Source of the DNA: Dermanyssus gallinae
Lineage: Eukaryota; Arthropoda; Arachnida; Mesostigmata; Dermanyssidae
NCBI GenBank assembly: GCA_003439945.1
Contig: QVRM01006051.1
Coordinates: 1-64,000 of the forward strand
Length of the DNA: 64,000 nt
Direction: 5' to 3'
Shown here: in pieces, positions 9,872 through 19,849 of the stretch
Layout of the letters: every line of letters starts with the position of its first letter
Numbering within the stretch: position 1 is the stretch's first letter
Position numbers and translations under genes: made by a program
Notes under the pieces: generated by a model
What the model saw: only the letters and a program-made list of their open reading frames with translations
What the model was told of the DNA's origin: nothing
Database searches by the model: none

Positions 9872-12834
9872 CTGCCTGTATAGGATTATATGCAATTTGT
9901 TCAAGGTTCCTATGGGTCTCATCCATTCCTTAACCCATTTTAGAACTTTACCAGCGGAAATGTTGCATTGTTATACACCCGGGATCGAAGACATCGTGAA
10001 TTGACTTGTTCATATGGGTATACATAAAAAAAAGTAATGATACACAACATAAATCAAAATGATTTGCAACTTTAGCTATTAAAGCACATTTACAGTTATT
10101 AATTACAGCTATTAAAGAACATTTACAGGTACTTTACTTACAACAAACATACTGCTTATGTAGTACCCGGTTAATTTCAGGTTTGACAAGTGGCATCCAT
10201 ATAAGCGTATATGTGTATGTGTGTACGTCAAGTCGTGTAAGCAAGTATTAGAAAAACTAGCTTACCGCGTTTCCGTCGGGCTACGCACAGTTGACAACTA
10301 AGACACATTTTCAAGCAACTGACCTGGGGTTTACTGTGTTTTAACTTCACATACCGCCACCGCCCAATTTGATCTAAAATGATCCACGCGACCACAATTT
10401 TTGCGTTAAAAGTCAACGCGATTCTAACCCATCTGACAACTGCTTGCCCATCGCGCCCCGGAGCTCGTGCATTAAACCGCGTCCCTGGCAATCCGATTTT
10501 TACGAATATGCATAAAAACGTGTATCCGGTGTAGCGGTAAACAGCATATTCGACAATCAACTATCATTATTGTCTTAGCTTTTAGCAACACGGCCGCTAT
10601 TCAAGTAAATACAATAAATCAATTGAATATAAATAGTTTAAGTAGTAGACATTTCAAACTAGTCACCCACTTGACCATTTAAACTTGCAGAGGATATTGT
10701 AGCCAGTTTTTCGCCGCATAGCTGTAAAATCATCTTGGCTTACATCATTAGGTGCACGTTCCTATCCGTCTATAGATTTCGCTTTAACAGGACTCGGACC
10801 GAGTTCTGATTAGCGGTTAACGCCAAGAGATCGCCTAAAAGGATTCACTTTGAGACGCAGCGGGGATGCCGTGCTAGGAAAGATTCAGCTTGGCCTAGAA
10901 ATCCCACACAAAAAAAACGGCACAATCCGCACATATAGTACATGCCTCTGTCAACCTAGATAAGTAGCTGATTATTTTAGAGGAACGCTACTCTGCAACA
11001 AGTCGTTGACATATCGTCCAGGAGGCTGCGCGGAAGGTATCGAATTCGAAGCCGTCTCAACATCGTGCCCTCACCTTAGATATCGAATAAACGGTATGAT
11101 CACGTGGCGCCTCTCTCCACTTCGAAGCGATCAACAGTAGCAACGACCCATACGACGACGACAACGACGACAACAACAACAATGTACTGCGCGCCATAAT
11201 AGGTGCTCGCGTTACTGCAGCGCTTCAAGCGTGGACACTTGTGATGGCACCCTTTTGTTTACTTTTCCAAAAACGTACTTAAATAAATCATACTTGATTC
11301 GCAGTCATGAGGTTAATCATATGACAAAATAAAATACTGTTTCACATGGCTCTTGTATTTATCATTATTTGTTAAACAGATTGTCACCTTTCATCGCTCT
11401 CTTTGTCGATGGTTTATATGCGCAGTGGTACATCAATACTTCTGCAAGAATGTTGGTTGCTAACACTGCCTAGTATGTACGTATATATATGCTGAGGTCA
11501 AAATTGTGTATCTTGCAGGTTGGTATGTACATGCGCCAGTCACGTATAGCGCCTTCACTACACAGTCGCCCTACACACATTCAAAAAGTTAGCTTCTGAC
11601 TAAGTTTAAGTCATTTATAAAATGGTCGCTTGCGAAGTTAATTTTGCAGCTCATACTACAATGTTCTAAGCCTTGAGACGGCCATCGTAGCGTACGTTTG
11701 TGGTTTGTGAGTGATCCGTAATAAAGAGTGATAGTGGTAGTCTGTTGTCTTTGCAGCAAACGCAACCATTTTGACGCCTCGACCCTTTTGGTCAACAATC
11801 ATCGTCATCAGAAAACTCATCCGCAACAAAATACCTAATGTAACGGGTGGCAATTCAAACGTCTTTTCGTGCAGCTGAACGACAAATGTACACTCAAGCG
11901 AAGACTCGGATCGAGTTTTGCGCTCGATAGGTAACAGCTACGTTTCTCCCTTTCCTCTCCCTTACCGCTCACTGCTTCCTAGGAGACACGACTCCCACAA
12001 GAGATTTGCGCTTTAATAAAGGTCGAACAATTCTTACCGTTCCCGTTCCTACTCCCCGCATCGCAGAATGCATTGCTGCACACAAGAACAGGAACACTAT
12101 TTTCGTACAGAATCAAGATATGCTTACAATATTTTTTGAAGTATACGGTATACGTAGTGCATCTGCGTCACTCGCAGCTAGCAGTAACTAATGTGGGACA
12201 CTCGCTGGTGGATTCTTATATTGTAGCGTTTTGACCTTCTTAGAATCTAAAAGGTTAAAACAGTTAAGCTCCAACTTGGGTACTCTTTGCAAAGATCCCT
12301 CACGTCAAAGAGAATGCAAACAAGTTATCTACTCAGGTCATAGGGGAGGCTGCCACTTGAAAAACAGAGAAAGACGCTTATACGGACGCCCTACGGGATA
12401 ACCGCTTGTTGTAGACATCATAAACGAACTTTAGAAATAATCACAGGCGAAATCCGCTATAGTGAAATGCTGCCGGCACTTTGGCACTAGCAATTCCTAC
12501 AACAAATAAAAAAAAGACAACCCTGAACGCGACAGCCCAAGCGAAGGGCAGCCCATAATCTTTGGAGATGCAGTTCATCGTCAAGGACAGGACGGACCCC
12601 TCCAGACTCGCAAAGATCTGCGGCTCATGAACGCTCATGGGTACACTTTCGGTAACGGCAGACACAGATCAACGCTAATGATAATAATTTGAATTGGATG
12701 GGAATGCACCATCTCTGTTTATTAAGATATGTGTGGTCTCCCGTTTTTCTTTTGATCATGTTCGATTATTGTTCACTGCGGCATTAGCTTTGTTCAAATT
12801 GGAAACCATGAAAACCAATTTCAGAGTGGCCGGT
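9870..12834. other. Intergenic, no gene recognised
   Basis: About 3 kb of moderately AT-rich sequence. It has a short ACGACGACAACAAC run at about 11150-11180 and no reading frame with a recognisable domain. The longest frame (10228-10560, minus, 110 codons) resembles nothing I know. Confidence 0.4.
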
Positions 12835-12912
12835 TTAGGTCTTGAACCCACCAACTTAAAATGCAAGACAATGGCTTTGCCACAAAGCCACCTTGCTCGG
12901 TTATATCCGACG
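12835..12912 (-). repeat. tRNA-derived repeat head (tRNA pseudogene or SINE)
   Basis: On the minus strand GGTGGCTTTGTGGCAAAGCC resembles a pol III A box, and GGTGGGTTCAAGACC, about 30 bp downstream, resembles a B box. The acceptor stem does not pair, so it is not a functional tRNA. It differs from the SINE family found at 42.1, 56.9 and 63.6 kb. Confidence 0.45.
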
Positions 12913-13386
12913 ACACGTCGGTATAACTCATCAAATAACTGGCTGGTAGATTCACGAGAGGCATGAAACCCTTTCGACAATCCCTACGTCACCTTCTCCT
13001 TCACATCAACTTCCCCCCAGCTTTTTCTCTCCAAATTACGGGAACATTTTACAGGCTAAATCACACTCGCCCGTAGAAAGCGTTTAAAAGAAAAGTACCT
13101 CATCTCATTGGAATGTGTCAGGTGAAATCTCTGCACTACTAAAAGACAGCCGCAGCTACCAGAAAAAGTAGCCCGTCTAGTATAATTGTGCTCTTCCCGT
13201 AAAAACCCCGGGCCCAGCCAGTGCTCTTTGATTCACATTACAGGCCATAACATCAAGTTAGTATCAATACAAAAGCTTAGAATCGTGACTAAACTTGTAC
13301 GACCAAGAAAAGCTTAAAGCCCAGATGGGGTCTTTCCATAAACATTACGTATACACTTACACAATCGCCTAAAAGTATTCAAACGC

Positions 13387-14000
13387 ATGGTAGATAAAAT
13401 GCTCACCAGCGAAGACTATGCTAATCCTTATAAAAAGGCAGGCCTTATTCCTATGCCGAAACCTGGTAAACCGCTAGGGGACCCTTCGGCATACCGCCCA
13501 ATAAGTATGCTTCCCTGCCTACCCAAGGCAGATGAGAGCGTTTTTAACAGACAATTAGTAACCGATCCTCGAAGACAAGAAGGCGCTATTGGAAAACCTG
13601 CACGGTTTTCGAGCCCGATATTTCGCATACTTAGACATCAGAAAAGTGCTAAACATAGCTGAAGCACTCCGAGAACAAATGGATCGCTTTATCCTCTTTG
13701 CTGTCAAAACACGTTTAACGCGTTTCCGTGGAACGCCATAAGTAAAAAAAACTTGTAGGAATCCGCACCCCCCTACGTACGATATGTCTTAGCTTATTGC
13801 CTGTTATTTCGAACATCTACCTGCAAAGAAGTGGACTGTACAATTACATCCGGCGTTCCACAGGGTCGTCTAGGAAACCCCTGGCACCAATGTTCTGGAA
13901 TGTAATTTACGATGGAGTACTTAGACTCCCGCATGCCCCGGGAGTTTGTTCCGTCCTCTACGCAGATGATCTGGCACTAATCTTCATTGCCCGTAACTAA
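13387..14000 (+). pseudogene. Reverse transcriptase pseudogene fragments with YADD box
   Basis: Two open pieces (13387-13662 and 13797-14000) encode the early fingers motifs and the palm region ending in YADD. The sequence between them is frameshifted and partly deleted. No endonuclease domain is seen upstream. Confidence 0.7.
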
Positions 14001-14640
14001 GAATCCACTTTAAGGAATAGCGAACAATACCCTCATACGCTATGTCTCGAATTGGCTCTATCAAAAAAGAGGAAACAATTCTTTTAAGCCTCTTAAATCG
14101 CCTTCCTCAAAATCTAAACTCACGCCTGGAAGGACGTCCAGTAATACTCACCCCCACGATTAAGTACTAAAATAAGACTTTTACTGGAGCACCTTATGCA
14201 CGCAGCCAGAGCCGCAAAGGTTTCTCCCTAGGACTAGAGGAGCAATCGGCGTCGTCTCCTAGCATCAGTAGTCGATAGGTGCTGTTACTACACTACAGAT
14301 ATCATGATATATGCCGCACTATCGGAATGCACGAGAATTGGGGCTAGTACAAGCTAGCTTCTCAACAAGTCACAGAGATCTATGGCGCTCAACTTCGTAT
14401 AAGCAACTCGCACGGCATTCTTAGCAGCTATGCAAGTCCTCTCTCTAGACAGATTTCCTGTGACCTAAGATTTAAGATGCCCCTGAATCGACCCCCGAAT
14501 GAAGCGACTACTAAACAGCAGAATAGATCCCTAAACAAGTAGAACCTGCAATAGGAAGCAATCCAGCAACACGATTCGCTCACCTACTCACCTGCCCAAC
14601 TGCTAGCGAGCATGCTTTCAGCAATACCTACACCGCATTG
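13390..14640 (+). mobile_element. Decayed R1/LOA-like non-LTR retrotransposon
   Basis: Reverse transcriptase pieces remain in different frames: GLIPMPKPGKP followed by AYRPISMLPCLPK at about 13437-13530, and WNVIYDGVLRL with LYADDLALI at about 13890-13985. The combination of YRPIS with WNVIYDG upstream of YADD resembles the R1/LOA group. Homology to the copy at 63.1-63.9 kb continues to about 14610. Several frameshifts and stops interrupt it, so it is long dead. Confidence 0.7.
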
Positions 14641-15137
14641 AATTAGCTGACTGCCCTATATGCTGCATTTGCAACTTTGTAGTAGTAACGACGAAAGGCA
14701 CTGTTATGAACGCTATGACTCTTTTAACACTGAGTGAGAGCTCACCGCACACGCTCAAAGCACGCCAACATGGCACTCTCAATGTATAAAACATAAAAAC
14801 TGAAACCATGAAAAGACGGGCTGCCAGTCGTTTTATTAACCTATTAAACAGTTGTCCTGCTTTCTTCGTACGACAACAAACAAACAAGACTTATTGAATG
14901 TTGCGTAGTACTTCTCAATTATCGCTCTTCGTGCAGAAATAATTAATAACATACTTTTTGCATCCCACAAAAGGGTCATCAAACGTTTCCGGTTGAGATA
15001 TGCCTCGTTGCCTTGGTAGGAGGCCGCGTTCGGTTTACCGTTAAGGGGTTTCGTCGTAAGGCAGTTACGAATCGGCCCAAATATTCTACGAATTTCATCT
15101 TAAAAGTTCCAAGTTACTCTCTAAAGTTGTCAGGCGT

Positions 15138-15347
15138 TTAGTTTTTATTCAATTGTTTGCTTGTAGAATGGCCCTTTGCTTTAATGTTTTCATGCATACA
15201 TATTTTATATACTGCACCATAGCTAATACCCATCTCTTTCACTATTTTGCACGGCTTTCTTCGACGATCAGTCATCACGAGTTTGTAGACTTCTAGCACA
15301 GTTTTCTTGCCCGAAGCTGTTTGCCTGTCCAGAACGTGATGCATCAT
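15138..15347 (-). pseudogene. Possible mariner transposase N-terminal remnant (HTH-like)
   Basis: The 69-codon minus-strand frame reads VMTDRRRKPCKIVKEMGIS and then GAVYKIC. This resembles the second helix-turn-helix of mariner-type transposases, where a DRR...I.KE.GIS pattern is common. No catalytic domain is attached. The match is short and unverified. Confidence 0.35.
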
Positions 15348-15942
15348 CGGTCACCATACAACCTCTTTTAAATGAGGCAATCTGTTAGATATTGGTACGG
15401 TACGCCGGTGTATTTGTTTCGTAAATTGTATCTAATTTTGCATTTATTTTCATTTTTACTGCAGTCAAGCCTTCCTTCAATTTAATCACAGCACGGTACT
15501 CGCTTGCATCATTGTCACTGGAGGGTCTCACATAATACTGTTGTGCAATCTGCTAAAAACGCAATTCGTAACCAATCCACATGATACGTGTTTTCGTTAT
15601 TTCCAAAAAAACGGCTCTCTCCGGCGCTGTAGTCAGTATGAGGCTTTAGAAATTATAGTAAGGCGATGCTCTTGACGTTTGGATCCACCTAGTACATATA
15701 AATGTATACATCTTCTTAATTCTGGTTTGGCATGATTTTCAATTTTTCTGGTGTGATCTGCGTATTCAGCTGTCATATTGTAATTTGTTAAACCACAAGA
15801 AGACGTAAAGATGACGCATAACCGCAAGATCAGTCATTTACCGTCACTAAAAAGCCACCAAGCGTTGTTTTACAAGAGAAGACTGTTTACAAACATCGTC
15901 AAAATTGCACAGCGGGATGTAAGATATATGGATATTGCTATA
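15348..15942. other. Intergenic, no gene recognised
   Basis: AT-rich sequence between two transposon remnants with no recognisable reading frame. Confidence 0.4.
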
Positions 15943-17164
15943 CAGGGTGTCCGGATTGTTTTTTAGAATAAATATAGACATGTAGAGCTCGTTAAAGCAA
16001 ATATTTTTGCCAATGAACTATTGTCTCTGAAAAGTATTGCTCTAGAGTGAGCGTGAAATAACTAAAATTTGTGATACTGATGTAGTTGCCCGACAAAGAA
16101 GCACAAAAAGTTGCGAGACAACCAGAAACTAGTCACATCGTCGTGTTCGTGAGAAAATTCTGCTTCTGAAGACGCCGGATGCAACGCCCACTAAAAGATG
16201 CGATATGGTCGTTTGGAAAAGAATTCTCAAAAGTTAAAGTTCTTTTAGTAGGCTTCACGACGACTGCCTTATAATCATGAAAACCTCAAAATAGCTGCCC
16301 GAAAGTGCCTCCGCGAACCATTCGGCAGATCCGGTAGCAAAAACATCTCTGCTATAGAAGAGCACATCCTTCAGGTAGTAGCCGATCGTCTTTCTTCAGC
16401 AAGCACGATGGAAGCAGCCCGAAAGGTTGGTGCGAATCGCAATACCGTTCACAGGATACTAAGACTACATCTGTACCGACCGCAGCAAGTTCAAGCTCTG
16501 CTAGATCCAGATTAAGAGCGACGTGTTGTCTGCTATAGCTGGTTTCTGTGGAGTCTAGAAGCCAATGCGGAGTTCGCTGCCCTTGTGCTGTTCACCGATG
16601 AAGCTTGCGTTACACATGACGGTGTGTTTAATAGACTCATCATCATTATTGGCCAAGTGAGAACCTGCATATGATTCACCAATGTGAACGCCAGAGGTGT
16701 TTCTTCGTGAGTGAGTGGGCTGGTATGGTGAACAACTACCTCATAGGCCCACACATACTTCCTCACAGGTTGGATGGAGAAACGTACCATACATGCGCTC
16801 TACTCCTGCGGTGCGCGACTAACTCAACGTGATCTTCGAAAATCGGTGAATTGGCCGGGGCGGGCCGATCGCTTAGCCATCATCGCCCGAATTAATCTTG
16901 ACACTTAATCTCGACATGCCCCTCCGGAAAACCTTAATTGCTACGCAGTCACCGATTGGATCGCCTGAATTGGTGTTAATTTTGAGCCCTGTAATGGTCA
17001 CTGGGTTACGATTGTGAGGTATTGGACGTGAAAACTAATAACATAACTTCAATTTCTGCAAATTCTTTTCTAAGCGACCATGTCTATCGCAACCGGCATT
17101 TTCTAGCCGGCGCTGTATGTTCTACAAATAAAGCAAAATTTTCTCACGAACACGTGCTTAGTTT

Positions 17165-17166
<2 letters not shown>
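15943..17166 (+). mobile_element. Decayed long-TIR Tc1/mariner-like transposon, copy A
   Basis: The left end CAGGGTGTCCGGATTG follows a TA. Between about 16140 and 16270 (ending AAAGTTCTTTTAGTAGG) the left arm is matched in inverted orientation by about 17000-17165 (CACGTGTTCGTGAGAAAAT on the minus strand), so the terminal repeats are several hundred bp long. The outermost part of the right arm is missing and replaced by (TA)n at 17167. A decayed transposase lies between the arms. Confidence 0.7.
16280..16890 (+). pseudogene. Transposase pseudogene of copy A
   Basis: Broken frames keep LVLFTDEACVTHDGVFN at about 16585-16635 and FENR-IGRGGPIA near 16820-16870. Both are also present in the transposase at 46.1-47.1 kb. 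The segment between shows stops and frameshifts. Confidence 0.6.

Positions 17167-17201
<35 letters not shown>
17167..17201. repeat. (TA)n microsatellite
   Basis: It truncates the right arm of the transposon upstream. Confidence 0.9.
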
Positions 17202-17204
<3 letters not shown>

Positions 17205-17617
17205 AAGGTGTTTACCATGCAATCACGACACAGAAGATTTTAGCTATACTACCAGTGCGTGCAATGCCACCAATGGATGCAGGCAAGCAATAGAGATGCG
17301 CATATCTATGTATGACCACATATGATCATGTGAGCAAGCCGTTTTATTCTGTGTGCCTTAGTATAATGCATTTTGCAACCTATTATAAAGCGAGCAACCC
17401 CATACGCCATTAAATTATGTTTGTAAAGAAATATTTGGAAATTATTGCAATAAAGTGATCTTTTATATTTACAACCTCTATAGACCGTTATGTAAATAAA
17501 TTGATTTTAATTATGAAAAAAAAACTGAGGACAACGAACTAACGGACCGCATAACAACCTGTGGATATTCTTTAATACCTTAAGATAAATGATAGTCTAT
17601 AATTTGTTATATGTATG

Positions 17618-17620
<3 letters not shown>

Positions 17621-17672
<52 letters not shown>
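17621..17672. repeat. (TA)n microsatellite
   Basis: About 50 bp of TA preceded by a short ATGT run. Confidence 0.95.
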
Positions 17673-17677
<5 letters not shown>

Positions 17678-17879
17678 CCTTGTTGTTGAGTTGTTCTCAA
17701 ACGGTGCAGACGTGTTCGTGTGTGGCTCTCGGAAAGTACCGCTAAATTCTAGAATTTTGCGTGGAAATCCATGTGCATAAGTGAGCATAACATCGTTGAG
17801 ATCATCGAAGTCGGTTAGCGTGAACATCTGTAGTGTGCCTCGGAACTAATTCATTAGAAGCAGTGTCAACTTAAATAGT

Positions 17880-18285
17880 CATCATCATCACTCACCTCTA
17901 CCTGCATCATCTTCACTTCTCACCACTATCTTCGTAGCTTTATTACTATCTCGTATCCAGCATCACTCTACTATCATTACCTTCATTATTGCCAGCTTCG
18001 TGTTTACTAGCATCCCCACATCCACCGTTAACCTCATTGAAATCACCCCATCCGTCATCACTATCAGCATCATCGTGAGTTACAGGCCTAATTATACTCA
18101 CCATCAGCAGCATCATCATCTTTTTCTCTCTTCATCAGCTCTACTTCACAATTACCTCAGTCTACTCACTATCGCCAGTTATCATCACGACTCTCATCAC
18201 CGACGCCGCCGTTGTCACTACCTCCCCTTCGGATACCACCACCACGGTTTCAAATCGAACGCGAACTACAGTTCAGCCTGACACT
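17880..18285. repeat. Purine-poor, TCA/ATC-rich tract upstream of a retrotransposon ORF1
   Basis: About 400 bp dominated by degenerate CATCAT and CTACCTC words on the plus strand, with very few G. It may be an expanded ancient microsatellite or part of the 5' untranslated region of the non-LTR element that follows; nothing decides between the two. Confidence 0.55.
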
Positions 18286-18343
18286 GCATGGTAAATAAAC
18301 AATATCTTGTTTGTAAACAGGCGCGGCATAGCAGTAGCTAGCT

Positions 18344-19849
18344 ATGTCGGTGCAACGGACGCCAACAAAAGAGCAGATCGTGCAACGTGACAAACCTGCG
18401 TACGTGCAAGTGGAAAGAGCTGAGGATGAACGCGTTGATGAATCAATCAGCGATGCGGGCGGTCCGGCTCACCGTCCAAAAGCGGGATGTGGGAAACGTG
18501 CCGCTTCGAGTCCTGTGGAAGACTCCCGCAGCAAGGATATGCGCGTTTCGCAGGCTTTTGTTGAAACCACTAGCGAGACAACCGGTGGCGTCCAAGACGG
18601 TGAAGAGATACCGGACGAAGCGGGGTTTACAACGGTGACCCGGTCCAGGCGATCTCGTGCGCCGAAAGTTGTCGTGGCAAAGCACGAAGCAGTAATATTT
18701 TCGTCGGAAGACAATTCCCTGGAGCTCCATTTTAATGATGTTTGCGACTTTATCGCTAAACACATCAAAGGAAAGATGGAAGAACCCCGTTTCACAAGGA
18801 GTGGGGAACTTCTAATTGTTGTTGAGGCCGAAGAGGATAGAGCTACGCTACTGTCGCTGCAGGAGTTAGCCAACATAAAGGTGTCGGCGAGAATCAGTGG
18901 AGGGCGATCCACAGTAAAGGGAAAAATATCTGGTGTGCATCCATCAATATCGGAGGCTACAATATCGGCTGCTCTGAAGCCTTTTGGGGTTTCCGAAGCG
19001 ATAAGGGTGAAAACTAAAGACGCGAAGACAAATATTGTATCGACCACTGAGCAAGTTATTCTGACCTTCGCAGGTGGAGATTTTCCAGCAGAGGTTCGGT
19101 TAGGGTTGAAACGGCACGGCGTTGTCTTATATCGAGAGCCCATGCAATGCTTTAAGTGTTATAGCATGGATCACTTTGCAGCAAACTGCAAACTCTCTAC
19201 ACCGAGATGCAGAAGGTGTGGTTCTACGGAGCACCTGAGGAAGGATTGCAAGGCCAAGGCTCGATGCAGTCTGTGCTTTGGTGAACATGAAGCCACTTGG
19301 GGCTCATGTCCACATAGGCTGAAGCGTATGGAACTGTTACAAAAATCGTCCCAAAACAGCATCATCAAGCGCTCAGATGCCCCGCTGGTACCACTCTGCA
19401 CGCCTGTGGGCCACATACAGGCCTCTGACAACTTCTCAAGGCGCACTTGGTCTTCCGTAGTAAGAAATGGAATCAAGATAAACGAGGCAGCGCCCAAACC
19501 TCAACGACTTGAACCAGAACGGGACCCAGCAGCAACAAGTGCCCCACTTAAAATGACCGGACATAAACTGAGTGACCAGCAAGTGCCGCTACCAAGAGTG
19601 GAGGATATAGTGCAACAGGTGATTGCGACGATTATGCCGAGGTTAACGGATATCATCGTGCAGACGGTGGCAAGGGCCATTCAGGAAGCTATTCCGAGCA
19701 TTCTAGGAGGACTGATGGGCGCCCCGTTAGCTCCCTCACCTATGCTGCAACAATCCACGACCATTAGCGCTGATAGCACCCAACCTACACGGGCGAACAG
19801 AAGCGCGGATCATGTTATGTCATCTTCATCACGTCCCAAACCGACCTGA
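18344..19849 (+). CDS. Retrotransposon ORF1, gag-like nucleic-acid-binding protein with three zinc knuckles
   Basis: The 501-residue frame is uninterrupted. A charged N-terminal part is followed by three Cys/His knuckles: C269-X2-C-X4-H-X4-C282, C289-X2-C-X4-H-X4-C302 and C308-X2-C-X3-H-X6-C322. This trio after a central RNA-binding-like region is typical of ORF1 proteins of jockey/I/R1-type elements, which coat the element RNA. A hydrophobic and amphipathic stretch lies near the C-terminus (about 420-465). It ends in TGA, and the next frame (ORF2 start) lies directly downstream in the same phase. An intact frame of this length suggests relatively recent activity of this copy. Confidence 0.85.
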   Translation: MSVQRTPTKEQIVQRDKPAYVQVERAEDERVDESISDAGGPAHRPKAGCGKRAASSPVEDSRSKDMRVSQAFVETTSETTGGVQDGEEIPDEAGFTTVTRSRRSRAPKVVVAKHEAVIFSSEDNSLELHFNDVCDFIAKHIKGKMEEPRFTRSGELLIVVEAEEDRATLLSLQELANIKVSARISGGRSTVKGKISGVHPSISEATISAALKPFGVSEAIRVKTKDAKTNIVSTTEQVILTFAGGDFPAEVRLGLKRHGVVLYREPMQCFKCYSMDHFAANCKLSTPRCRRCGSTEHLRKDCKAKARCSLCFGEHEATWGSCPHRLKRMELLQKSSQNSIIKRSDAPLVPLCTPVGHIQASDNFSRRTWSSVVRNGIKINEAAPKPQRLEPERDPAATSAPLKMTGHKLSDQQVPLPRVEDIVQQVIATIMPRLTDIIVQTVARAIQEAIPSILGGLMGAPLAPSPMLQQSTTISADSTQPTRANRSADHVMSSSSRPKPT